DNA of 64,000 bases, taken from positions 26,347,654-26,411,653 of the forward strand of contig NC_090767.1 in the NCBI RefSeq assembly GCF_036898095.1. Reading direction: 5' to 3'. The position numbers and the translations under genes are program-made. The stretch's first letter is position 1. The number at the start of each line of letters is the position of its first letter. The DNA is from Palaemon carinicauda (taxonomy: Eukaryota; Arthropoda; Malacostraca; Decapoda; Palaemonidae). The notes beneath the pieces are model-generated. The model had not been told where the DNA came from, did not search any database, and was given only the letters and a program-made list of their open reading frames with translations. This document shows, one piece after another, positions 24,150-35,049 of the stretch.

Positions 24150-24560
24150 CAGAACCTGAATTGTTGGTGCTACTGTTGTTGTTTTTGTGTATGTGTTCAT
24201 GGTGTTGTTGTTCTTGGTGATGCTACTGTTGTTTCATTAGTCTTTGTTGTTCTTGATGCTGTTATTCTGTGTTGTTCTTCTTGGTGTTGTTTTTGGTATT
24301 TATTTTCTTGACGTTGTTGCTACTGTTGTTGTTCTTTATGTTGCTGCTACTGTTGTAGTTCTTGGTGTTGTTGCTCTTAATATTGTCGTTGTTTCCATCG
24401 GTGTTGTTTTCTATGTTGTTCCTTCTAATGCTGTTTTTCTTGGTGTGAATAAAACCTTCACTGTTTTTCTTGATATCTTAATTCTTGTTGTTTCAGTGTT
24501 ATTTGTCTTTGGAATGTTGTTTCTAATGTTGTTGTTCCTAATGACATTTTCCATTAAAGT
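24150..24560. repeat. Degenerate (GTT)n-rich low-complexity stretch
   Basis: Repeated GTTGTT, GTGTTGTT and TGCTACTGTTGTT. It gives Val/Leu/Phe-rich open frames that I do not regard as genes. 24561-24990 shows nothing recognised. Confidence 0.75.
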
Positions 24561-24990
24561 TGTAAAACAGATGATGAAATTAAGATTAAGATTTCTCTCG
24601 TCTGTAATTCAAGTCGTAACTCGAACGAATGCTCGAAGTGATTTGACTTCGTCTTCATTTGTTAAATTTATATGAAACAATTGGAACATTAAGTGAGTCT
24701 AGCAATTCTTAATGATTAGAATTAAGGTATTTTTGTTGAATTTAAGCATATGTGTACCGGGAACAACTGGTATTATAAATACTTGTCCAAATGAAGTCAA
24801 ACTTGAACACATACGAACGCAAATACTGAAGAAATGGTTGCAACGGGTCCCTCCCCCGTCACCCCTTATTTTAAGGCTGAGATCATCTAAAACGAACGAA
24901 AGTTCCCAAATGGAGTTTATTATGTTTTATTATAAACTAAATGATAAACTTATAGATCTTAACGTGACTTTAATAATTAATTTCTTTGCT

Positions 24991-25125
24991 TAGTTGTTTC
25001 TTGTGGTGTCTGCAACCTCACCAACCATCCATGTGAGGTAAGGATGGGGTGTCTGATGGTGGAGCCTGTTGGTTTACCTGCTGACTCATCAGCAGCCATT
25101 GCCTGGTCTTCCCTGGGCCATTGAT
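24991..25125 (+). mobile_element. SINE fragment
   Basis: TAGTTGTTTCTTGTGGTGTC, CTGCAACCTCACCA and the CTGCTGACTCATCAG segment match the SINE at 14500-14610. Both ends are missing. Confidence 0.6.
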
Positions 25126-25134
25126 CATATCCCT

Positions 25135-25650
25135 AACCTCAGAGCCCCAACATATACCCACAACCACACACTACTACCCAATTCTACATTAGCCCCACCC
25201 ACTTTAACCCTACCCAAGCCCATAGACCTGTTCCACCCTACCCCAGCCCAACCTATCCTAGCCTTACCCCCAACACTCTCCCAGCCCAACCCATTCCCAC
25301 CCTAGCCCATCCCCGACCCAGCCTAACCCCCAACCCATTCATACCCTACCCTACCCCAGCCCAACCCACTCCCACCCTAACCCCCAACACTCCCCCACCC
25401 TAGCCCTCATCCCTCCCCCAGCCCAACCCATTCCCACCCTAGCCCCCAACCTTCCCCCACCCTAACCCCCAACCCTCCCCCAGCCCAGCCTGTTCCCACC
25501 CTACCCTAACCCCCAACCCATTCCCACCCTAGCCCCACCCTCAACCCTCCCACCCTGTCCCATCCCTCCCCCAGCCCCCAAAGCCCCAATCCCCTCCTCC
25601 CCTTACCCCCAGTCCCTTTTCCCTTCCCCTTGTTACCCAACCCTCCCCTC
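25135..25650. repeat. C-rich strand-asymmetric minisatellite
   Basis: About 500 bp almost without G on the + strand, made of irregular CCCACCCTAGCCC, CCCCCAACCC and CCTACCCCAGCCC units. The minus strand is correspondingly G-rich, with many runs of three to five G. Related to no other block here. Confidence 0.85.
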
Positions 25651-25759
25651 CCCCTCAACTGAGTGCCAACTGGTTGGCTCCTCCTATTTATACCATCCAC
25701 CCATTTTGAATCAACCAATCACAGACCTCCATTTCAATTCAGCCAATCACAGCTCGTCT

Positions 25760-26296
25760 TTATCGAAACTTGTTGCCAAATGTATAATAATCTTAGACAC
25801 AGAACGAGGGATGAGGTTGCCACACCTACATGTCTCATATGTCCTTGGCTGCGACCAACTACAGTTTACTAACTGCCAGATACATAAATATTTTCTCAGG
25901 TCAAGAGAAATCTTACAAATTTATGTAAATTTTATTCAAATATTAGAGAAAATTTACATAAAAACAATGGCGTAGGTCTAGTTTTACGAATGAAATTCTT
26001 AATTACAAAATTCGCGAAATATTTAATTTTTGTGTTCGAATGTCTTATTAGATAACTTCGACTTCGCATAAGAAATTATCAATTTGAGCTTTTTAGGCTT
26101 ATTATAAGCACTTATAGTCCTACACTAAAAGCCTAAATTCCTTATTTAAAGTTAGGATTTATAACATTTTATAGTATTTTACTTATTATAACAACCATTA
26201 GATTTATTACAAACGAAGTCGCCGACATCAAGACAACTCGAACATTTCATAGACGAGAACTCTTGTGACAGTTGTTCGTATGAGCTTCTTTGGTGT

Positions 26297-26361
<65 letters not shown>
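25760..26361. repeat. Diverged module-1 copy ending in (CT)n
   Basis: TGTTGCCAAATGTATAATAA (about 25770), ATGGCGTAGGTCTAGTTTTA (about 25968), GAAGTCGCCGACATC (about 26215), CT tract 26300-26361. The oldest-looking copy. Confidence 0.65.
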
Positions 26362-26363
<2 letters not shown>

Positions 26364-26464
26364 AACTCTTGGAAGAGGAAGTTGAAGTAACTATTTATTA
26401 ATAATAATTTTTGTTAAGAGGAATGATTTCAGGTAAACTTTTGAAATAAGAAAAGTGAAGAATT

Positions 26465-26465
<1 letters not shown>

Positions 26466-26547
<82 letters not shown>
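26466..26547. repeat. (GA)n tract next to the piggyBac-like element
   Basis: Eighty-two bases of GA with two GGA interruptions, ending 16 bp before the left TTAA of the DNA transposon. Confidence 0.95.
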
Positions 26548-26567
26548 TTTATTAAAGACGATCTTAA

Positions 26568-29500
26568 CCCTGGATAGGTACGGTGGGTCGTTTGCGACCC
26601 CGAGCGTAAAAAAAAAACAGGTTTTTCTCACGTGACTCACCCCCGTGACTGGATTTGTGGGTGATCGACCTGCAGGAGGTGTCTCCCCTACACGCTCTAG
26701 TAGTGTCCAGATGTGCATTGCTGTAGCTGTACTCCTTCCCCGATTTCTGAGACGCGTCGGGGTCGTTCGCGTCCGAGTTTACCCTTCTAGGGTAGTTTGC
26801 ATAATTATCAAAGTTATTACGTATTATGAAATTGTCGTAGAATGGTGCAACTTGTATAGGTTATCAGTTGTGGAAAGTCTTGGTGGATTGTTTGGCTACC
26901 ATGTGCATGTTTTTTTTTTTAGTTAAAATGTCGTTCATCACCACGAGGACCATTTTACCGCGAGTGCCCCTTTTTCATTTTTTTTCATTTTTTTGCCAAG
27001 TCATTTTTCCGTAAGATATTGCCAAATAGTGTCGTAAAACTTTTGCTTGTTTAGTGTTGGAAAGTGTGTCTAGATGATCTGGCTACCCATGCATGACTTT
27101 GTTTTTGTCAGATACGACGTAGTTATTGGTATATTGGGTATTTAACTGCGGTTACCAATTTCTGTTTTTTTTTCAATATTTGTAAAAATTACTACGTAGT
27201 AAGGAATTGCCGTATATTATTCATTTTGTTTTCATGTTTATGTGTTAGAAAGTGTGCCTTGATGGTTGGGCTAACACGTGCATGTCTTTTTTTTTATCTG
27301 AGATGTCGTATATTAGAATGTCGGGCATTTTACCGCGAGTGTCCCTTTTTCATTTTTTTTCATTTTTTTGCCAAGTCATTTTTCCGTAAGATATTGCGAA
27401 ATAGTGTCGTAAAACCTTTGCTTTTTTAGTGTTGGAAAGTGTGTCTAGATGATCTGGCTACCCATGCGTGATTTTGTTTTTGTCAGATACGACGTAGTTA
27501 TTGGTATATTGGGTATTTAACTGCGGTTGCCAATTTCTGTTTTTTTTTCAATATTTGTAAAAATTTACTACGTAGTAAGGAATTGCCATATATTATTGAT
27601 TTTTTTTTCATGTTTATGTGTTAGAAAGTGTGCCTTGATGGTTGGGCTAACACGTGCATGTCTTTTTTTTTATCTGAGATGCCGTATATTAGAATGTTGG
27701 GCATTTTTCCGCGAGTGCCCCTTATTATTTGTTTTGCATTTTTTTGCTTAGTCATGTTACCGTAAGGAATTGGCAAGTAGTGTCGCAAAACTTATATTTT
27801 TATAGTGTTGGAAAGTGTTTCTAGATGATCTGGCTACCCATGCCTATTTTTTTTTTTAGCCAGATATGGCGTATATATAAGTATGTGTTCGATTTTCCTG
27901 TGATTGCCATTTTTTCGTTTTTTCCCATTTCTTTCAAAATTACTACGTACTAAGGAACTATCACAGAGTAATATTTCATTTATATGTTTATTTGTCGGAA
28001 AATATGCCTTGATGGTTTGCCTAGCACGTGGCTGAAATTTTTTTTTTCTGAAATGCCGTATATTAGAATGGCCATTTTTCCACGAGTGCCCCTTTTTATT
28101 TGTTTTGCATTTTTTTGCTTAGTCATGTTACCGTAAGGAATTGGCAAGTAGTGTCGCAAAACTTATAATTTTATAGTGTTGGAAAGTGTTTCTAGATGAT
28201 CTGGCTACCCATGCCTATCTTCTTTTTTTAGCCAGATATGGCGTATATATAGGTATGTGTTCGATTTTCCTGTGATTGCCATTTTTTCGTTTTCTCCCAT
28301 TTCTTTCAAAATTACTACGTACTAAGGAACTATCACAGAGTAATTATTCATTTAGATGTTTATTTGTCGGAAAATGTGCCTTGATGGTTTGCCTAGCACG
28401 TGGCTGAATTCTTTTTTTCTGAAATGCCGTATATTAGAATGTTAGCCATTTTTCCTCGAGTGCCCCTTTTTATTTGTTTTGCATTTTTTTGCTTAGTCAT
28501 GTTACCGTAAGGAATTGGCAAGTAGTGTCGCAAAACTTATATTTTTATAGTGTTGGAAAGTGTTTCTAGATGATCTGGCTACCCATGCCTATCTTTTTTT
28601 TAGCCAGATATGGCGTATATATGGGTATGTGTTCGATTTTCCGGTGATTGCCATTTTTTCGTTTTTTCCCAATTCTTTCAAAATTACTACGTACTAAGGA
28701 ACTATCACAGAGTAATGATTCCTCTAGATGTTTATTTGTCGGAAAAATTTTTTTACTTTTTTTTTGATTGAATATCATCAAAATTTTTTAGCTAAAATAT
28801 TGTTTTACATTTTTTTTTTTTCGATTTTATTTCCCTTCAAAAAAATTTTTTTGGGTCAGAATTTTAATTTTATATTCGTAAAATAATCGAAAATTATCCA
28901 GCAACCCACCATACAATTTTTATGCATATCCAATAATAATTAGATTAGTAAATAACACCTTGAAATTGACATACCCTTCCTACATTTCAAGTGGCAGATT
29001 AGGGAGTCTGAGTCAGTGTGGTTGGCGGCCATTTTGTGGACATATCCGAAGCGTAAGCTGCCCTATCTATATATATTCTTGTTCCCTATAGAATTTGTGA
29101 TATTTTGGTATATTTTTACCTGCATAAATATCATATTATATATTAAATATATGTATTTTTTTTACGGAATTTCTAAGTACTCAAAAAATTACCTTTAGAT
29201 ATGGCCCCTGATATAAATGTAATTTACAAAATAATGAAGATTTTTTTACATATTTCTATTTTAGGATAACATATGTTTATTCCCTAAAAAAATTAGCCAC
29301 TTCCTATTTCATTTGGGTACCCAAAAAAATTCATGAAATTTGGACAAATTTTTTTGGCCAAAAAAAGTTACCCTTTTTTTCTCATTTCAGATCTTCACCT
29401 CCATGGGTCTGACTTCATCCAAAATACATCAAGATGTGTCCTAAACATTCAAGAATCAATTCCTAAAAGGATTTGTGTATATATGTATAAACTTTTTTTT

Positions 29501-29750
29501 TATGAATTTTTATGTCAGGTCTTTTTTTTTTCTACTTAATTTTTTAAAATATTTATAATAAATAGTTTTTCTGCAGATGAGTAGTATTTATCTATACAGT
29601 TGTTTTAAGCATTCATTGAAGTTTTTTTTGGCAAAAGAAAAAAGGAGGTTACTGCAAAAACTGATTTTTCAAGAATTATTTTTGGCGTCGGGGTCGTTCG
29701 CGTCCGAGTATACCCTTAAAGGGGTGTCCGAGGACCGTACCTATCCAGGG
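26568..29750. mobile_element. Non-autonomous piggyBac-like DNA transposon, 3.18 kb
   Basis: Both edges carry TTAA (26564-26567 and 29751-29754), and the termini are perfect inverted repeats of CCCTGGATAGGTACGGT. A TTAA target and CCC-start termini are the hallmarks of piggyBac. A subterminal motif CGTCGGGGTCGTTCGCGTCC occurs near both ends in direct orientation (26756 and 29687). No transposase ORF is present, so it would depend on one in trans. The interior is mostly a satellite array (26868-28760), then an AT-rich segment (28760-29680) with no gene. Confidence 0.8.
26868..28760. repeat. Dimeric satellite: about ten 187-bp monomers in 373-bp dimers
   Basis: The anchor GTTGGAAAGTGTxTCTAGAT or its partner GTTAGAAAGTGTGCCTTGAT (later GTCGGAAAATxTGCC) starts at 26868, 27056, 27244, 27431, 27620, 27807, 27994, 28178, 28366, 28552 and 28738, a spacing of 184-189. 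The two monomer types alternate, giving dimers of about 373 bp that are more alike than neighbouring monomers. Pure tandem DNA with no coding sense. Confidence 0.9.
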
Positions 29751-29754
29751 TTAA

Positions 29755-31036
29755 GATAAAGACAAAAGAAACTAAAAGAAAGATAAAGACTTAAATCTCT
29801 TTTGATTATCAGAGGAGCCGTTGCATTGACCCTGATATGCACCAGAAATACGTCGCACAAGGGAACCCTACTTTTAAGGAAATTGTCCCAAAATAGGGAA
29901 TTTCTAGTGAATCTTGGGAAAAATCTTGTAGTTCAGATTGTCCTAATTATCTGTTGTCATCTAAATTCTAACGTTTTTGGTTGAAAAGAATACTATTTAT
30001 GAAAGAAAATACAAATTATAGTGTATTTTAGGAAGATGCCGATGTATATATAGCGCTTATTTTAATTCGTATTAACGAATAAAATGGGGAAATTTGCTCA
30101 TATTTGGGAAAAATTTTGAGTCTAGGGATTTTCGTTGAGCAAGGTGCTTTGGCCAGCTAAGCCAAGGCCAGTGTTGCCAGATATGGAGATTTAGCCCTAG
30201 ATGAGTAAACCTTTAGCCTATATATGTTGTAATTAGTTTGCTTGCACTCATATGAAGTGAGTCATTTATATAAAAATAAAGTTACAAGATCAGAAGAAAA
30301 TATATATGTGGAAATGGGAATTTTGGGGTTGTTTTGGGGATTTTTCATCATGAGTTTGGGGATTTTTAGACTAACTCGTCTGGCACCACTGTGCCAATGT
30401 AAACAAACAGTCATGCCGGACTACTCGAATCTCCCCTAAGATAATTCTTCGATTTTCGTCAATTCTTCGTCAATTTCTCCTTTATTATGTACCAAAGTAA
30501 GTTTGTATTACAAATTAATCTTATGATTGTTGTTTTTGTTATTACGTAATTATGTTTTCTAATGTACGAGTTCAATTTATGACAGGACCACCTGAATCCC
30601 ATACGGTGACCCTATGCAAGTTTTGTTGTATGGCGTCCATTGGTCCACAACAGCACCTGTGCTTAGTTATTAATATTGCTTGGTCATTTCATGCAATGTA
30701 TAGGAGTGACTAACCGAATGGAGGTTGCTAATTCACAAAATTGTACAAAATTCAATTTTCACTTTAACCCTGCGTATTTTGTTCCCTATTGGGTTTTTTA
30801 TATTGTAGTTTAGTACAATATTAATTAGGACATTGGGACTTACATAATCTATTAGATCTCGGTAAATGTCTAGGAGAAGGCCGCACCCGTTTTTCAAGTA
30901 TTAACGACGAAAAACGGCAAAAAACAACCAGATTATTGTTGCACAGTGCATCGAAACATGAGGAAATGAATAAAAAAGAAACTAAGACTTAACTCTTACA
31001 CACAAAATGTAAGCATAAACCTACTACTACAATTAT
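29755..31036. other. Unassigned AT-rich DNA
   Basis: No gene or known repeat recognised. A 25-bp segment at 30861-30885 (TAAATGTCTAGGAGAAGGCC) has an inverted partner at 32210-32234. Confidence 0.4.
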
Positions 31037-31679
31037 GGGGGACCCCAGTGGGAAGCGGGGTTTTTGGGTGGGGGGAGGAGGAGAAAAGTGATTTTTTGGG
31101 GCACTACCGAACCTAATACAACCAACTAACCTACCCTGGGGGGCCTGTACCCCTACCTAGGCCTACCGGGGGGTGATTTGCCCCCCCTGCGACCCCCCCT
31201 TAAGGCCACAGTGATTTTCAGGGCACCACCGAACCTAATACACCCACCTAACCTAGCCTAATAGCCCTGTATCCCCCCCTTAAGGACACTACCTAACACA
31301 TCCATCAAACCAAATCCAAAGTGATAGTACTGCCGTATACATCGTTATACTATTACCATTATAATATACTCCATAAATTAATGAAGCTTACCTTAACCTG
31401 TTGGTTGATAAAGATGTGCTGCTGCTTTGAGGAAAACGTGAAGCCGTTGCGAAGGTTCCTTGACATGCAGGACAATTTTTATTTTGTAAAATGAAATTGT
31501 GTCTCTGGCACAAATCCACTAGTTTTTCAATATAACCCTGAATAAGTAAGAACAATTTCATTGTAACTTAGGAAACAGTCAGGACAAGAAGATGGAATTT
31601 CAACTTCTTGTGCAATATCAGATGACGTGCTTGCTACGGCCTCGATGTCTAGGAACGAAATAAAATGGCTGGGTAAGAT

Positions 31680-31967
31680 AATGTATTGTCGCACTGTGAT
31701 GGGTAAGAAAATGTATTGTCGCACTGTGATTGGCCAAACGTGAAGACGTCATTGGGAAAGAAAATGTATTGTCGCACTGTGATTGGCCAAACGTGAAGAC
31801 GTCATTGGGAAAGAAAATGTATTGTCGCACTGTGATTGGCCAAACGTGAAGACGTCATTGGGAAAGAAAATGTATTGTCGCACTGTGATTGGCCAAACGT
31901 GAAGACGTCATTGGGAAAGAAAATGTATTGTCGCACTGTGATTGGCTAAACGTGAAGACGTCATAGT
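31680..31967. repeat. 53-bp tandem array with CCAAT-like and CRE-like motifs
   Basis: About 5.4 near-identical copies of a 53-bp unit: GGGAAAGAAAATGTATTGTC, then GCACTGTGATTGGCCAAACG, then TGAAGACGTCAT. Each unit carries ATTGGCCAA (inverted CCAAT box) and GACGTCAT (CRE-like). It is inside the TIR element, 0.8-1.4 kb from its minus-strand ORF. Copies are adjacent with no spacers. Confidence 0.9.
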
Positions 31968-32788
31968 GGACTAGTTTGTCTGCGGATTATAGTGGTTACA
32001 GGGCTCATTTGAGCAAAAATAAGACACAGTCAACAATAACAACAGACTTAGAAAAATCTGAGAGGAGGACAAGAGTAGCGTGAGTTTGATCGTCGATATT
32101 TCGACTATTAATGATTTTCACTAAATTATCTCACTAGTATACCATTATATACATACATTCATTCCTACATATTCTAGTAAAAATAAATTGAATATCAGTG
32201 ATATCTTCATGCGGCCCTCTCCTAGACATTAACCAATGGGACAATTCAAAAGGTAGGTAAACAAGTGAATAAAGAAAACGGTAATTTTGTATTGTATTAC
32301 AGGGTGAGATTTCGAACAGAAAATATGTTTTCCTATAGTAAATAACGTGATTTAACTGAATTTGATGTTCATTTCAATCGGAAACAAACAGATCAACCAA
32401 TTCGGCTAACTTTAAGTTGCCGAATAGGTTGCTGTTATTACGGATGAAATGAAGGTGAAAACAGGTTAGATCATGTTATTTCCTACAGGAAAACATATAT
32501 TTTCTGTTAAAAGGGTTAAATATAATCACTAATGTCATATATGTTGTGTTAAAATATTTAAATATAAGCATTTCTTCAACGGTGTCTCTCCTCTTAAACG
32601 AATGTACTGCGAACGATAACATTAGCAACGTTACCAATAATACACAGTGTTACCAACGTTGACGTATGGTACACAGAGTTACCAACGGCACGATGACATT
32701 ACTAACGATAGCAATGAATAATTTCTCCATATAAGTTTTACTCAATATATAAAAAGTACAAAAAGGGCACAGAACCTAACAAACCCAC

Positions 32789-33070
32789 CTAACCTATCCT
32801 AGTTGTATGACAGGTCACAAACCTCAGGTATTTACTGAAAACGGTAAAATTCTCCTTACCTTTACGAAGAAGACGACGAAACTTGCGGGTCACGGGAGTC
32901 TTCCATGGGGGTAGACGACTTTTTCCCAAAAATGTACCTTTATAGGAAGTAACGGTATAACCACAACGACGTTTCTTTTTGGTTTTAGGTATGGCGGATT
33001 TGGTATTGCAATAAAACACGTGAATATCTTTCCTGTAAGATAGGGGGGAACGACACTTTGGGCACTGCAA
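32789..33070 (-). pseudogene. Zinc-ribbon protein fragment, possibly the N-terminus of an IS1595/Merlin-like transposase
   Basis: The 93-residue frame starts MQCPKCRSPLSYRKDIHVFY, with C-x2-C early and a later C...RCGYTV pair, then SYKGTFLGKSRLPPWK. The zinc-ribbon plus G-T-F-x-G-x-x-L-P layout resembles the start of ISXO2-like (IS1595/Merlin) transposases. The DDE core is not seen downstream on the minus strand, so this would be a truncated relic. The element's apparent 5-bp target repeat does not match the 8-9 bp usual for Merlin, which argues for caution. Confidence 0.4.
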
Positions 33071-33436
33071 GCGTTGAGGAATTACATTGTGTTTTCAGGA
33101 AAATATCAACATTGGCAGAAGAATCACAAAAATCACCATGAAATTTAGCAAATGCTTTTAGCTACGGAATACTGCAGCCGTTACAAGTATCTATAATTTC
33201 CTCCATCGTAAAATACGAAAAAATAAATCTCACTCGAAATGTCGGACACCTGACTACTGTAGTTCAAAGGTTACAAAGGAAAAGGGCTTCGTGGAAGAGG
33301 AATAAACAGTCCACTTAAAGAGACAAAGGAAGTGGGTAGGGAAATATCAGTTGTCAATCCCCTTGTGTAAACTTTGAATACGAATCGGTTCCTGATTGGT
33401 TAACAGAAAAATTAGGGAGTCTAGTGGGTAAACATA

Positions 33437-33740
33437 AATGAACTGGGTAGGGAAACTAGTCCAGGGAAAGTATTTATGTGAAACTGGGGAGTGAAAAGGA
33501 AATAAAAACAATATAGGAAAGTAAAATGGAATGAATGATAAATAATGTTGAAAGGAAATATAAAATGAGATGGTTTTACCATGAATGAACTGGATAGGGA
33601 AACTAGTCCAGAGGAAGAATTTATGGGAAACCGGGCAGTGAAAAGGAAATAACAAAACAAAATAAACCCAATTTAGGAATATAAAATAGAATGAATGATA
33701 AATAATATTGAATGGGAATATAAAATGAGATGATTTTAAA
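33437..33740. repeat. Tandem duplication of about 150 bp
   Basis: AATGAACTGGGTAGGGAAAC (33437) recurs at 33583, and TAAAATGAGATGGTTTTA (33561) recurs at 33721. The long minus-strand frame across it (33347-33892) is Phe-rich, follows the duplication and is not taken as a gene. Confidence 0.8.
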
Positions 33741-34099
33741 AGGAATAGGATGGTAAAATGGGAAAAAGCTTCTGCGCAGGGGGGAGGGGTTTCTGCGCAG
33801 GGCGAAACTGGTATGCACGAACGAACGAACGTACTGGTGCTAATGTTAGCATGGAATGTTAACATTTGATCTACATCAGACATTGGCAGCACTGGTTACT
33901 GTATTTTTTCATGACACAATCTTTGCAACGGCACCTCCAAAGTTTATCCAGATATACTGTTTTGTATTTTCCTCCGATTATTATAATTTCAAGAAGGTAA
34001 TGTATAGAGAAGAAAAGGTTTGTTTTACGTTTATATATCGATTCCCCAGTATGTTTTCCCCACCCTAAACCCCGAGTTCCCACTGGGGTCCCCCATTAT

Positions 34100-34830
34100 C
34101 GGAGGATATAGATGTATATATATTTCTGAAACTATTCATTTGCGACGGGAATAAGTGTCATTTTCGAAGAGAGCGTAATTTTTTCTATAAGAAAAATTAG
34201 TTGCTTTCCTAGATTACATTGCCCTGTAATACACTATAATGAAACCGGTTTTATTTTCCATTAACAAAATTTTCCCAAAACTATTTCAGTAATTTCAAGC
34301 AAATTTTAATAGATAATTATTACGTTCATTTAAACCGATAACCATGAATCGCTGGGTTATGATTATCGAGGGAATCAAATCTAACTTATATAATTGATAA
34401 CCCCGAAATACTAGCCCATGGGCTGATGCCAATAGCAATACGTTCCGCCTGCCAGAACATTTGAGCAATGAGATCGTGTTTAATCACTAGCGAAGCGAGC
34501 TTGGATCAGAGAAAAAGCGGTAAAATTGGAGTTACGGACGTGACAACATTTTGATCATATAGTTCTTCCTGTAGTAAATAGTGTAATGTGCTTTCACTGA
34601 AATTGATCTTAATTTCAACAGCAAATAAACTGAAAACCCATTAGACTGTCTTAGATCGCGGCTATTTTATAGATGATATTGATTAAAAATTTTACTCTGA
34701 AGATAGATATACATTATGCATATACATAGATCTGGTATGTGTTTAGATGCATTACTATATTTTATACATTGTATGTTATTGATAACTGTACTGTATTATT
34801 ACGCACTAATATTCCATTTGACAATTTCAG
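34100..34830. other. Unassigned DNA upstream of the kinase exon
   Basis: AT-rich with no recognised repeat. It would be promoter, 5' UTR or first intron of the kinase gene if that gene is real. Confidence 0.3.
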
Positions 34831-34993
34831 GACCTTTTGCCATGACATCGGAGATGTACGACGCCATATGCAAAGCTCTAGGCACGTCACGTTTTGTCGC
34901 CTCAGGTCAGATGGGAGGCGGATGCATCAATGAGGGGACGTCTATGAGGTGGAGGACAGAAAGGTCTGTGTGAAGAGAAGCTTCAAGGAAAAG
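34831..34993 (+). pseudogene. Ketosamine-3-kinase (fructosamine-3-kinase-like) N-terminal exon with frameshift
   Basis: The acceptor is AATTTCAG at 34830, ATG is at 34842 and the donor AAAAG/GTACC at 34994. It reads MTSEMYDAICKALGTSRFV, then ASGQMGGGCINEGTS. In the next frame it continues YEVEDRKVCVKRSFKEK. This is the conserved start of fructosamine/ketosamine-3-kinases: LGTS...GGGxIxxGxxY...VFVK, with Lys of VCVK as the ATP-binding residue. These kinases phosphorylate sugar-amine adducts so that they fall off glycated proteins. The join at about 34940 needs one extra base, so this copy has a 1-bp deletion or an assembly error. No further kinase exon is seen in the remaining 29 kb, which is mobile DNA. 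The acceptor before the ATG implies an upstream 5' UTR exon. Confidence 0.7.
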
Positions 34994-35049
34994 GTACCTT
35001 CAGCCCTTCACATAAATCTAATAGTTCATGGAAAAGGTATTTCAACCTT

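Larger units (their letters stand above)
31037..34094. mobile_element. DNA transposon with GGGGGACCCC terminal inverted repeats, 3.06 kb
   Basis: The left end GGGGGACCCCAGTGGGAA continuing GCGGGGTTT and the right end (AAACCCCGAGTTCCCACTGG...) are inverted repeats over about 45 bp with few differences. ATTAT flanks both ends directly (31032-31036, 34095-34099), a likely target duplication, although a shorter one (TTA or AT) cannot be excluded. Inside are a minus-strand zinc-ribbon ORF (32789-33070), a 53-bp tandem array (31680-31967) and a duplicated 150-bp segment (about 33437-33740). I cannot assign a superfamily with confidence. Confidence 0.7.

Noticed and set aside
24009..24675. Open frames rich in Ser-Leu or Val
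   Set aside because: They come from the (CT)n tract and the degenerate (GTT)n stretch.
25135..25650. Interstitial telomere
   Set aside because: Arthropod telomeres are usually TTAGG; the units here are irregular C-rich words without a fixed period.
31680..31967. CRISPR-like array
   Set aside because: Repeats are directly adjacent with no unique spacers; this is a eukaryotic tandem repeat inside a transposon.
33347..33892. 181-residue minus-strand frame
   Set aside because: Phe/Ser-rich, built over a 150-bp tandem duplication inside a transposon; the two halves repeat the same peptide pattern.
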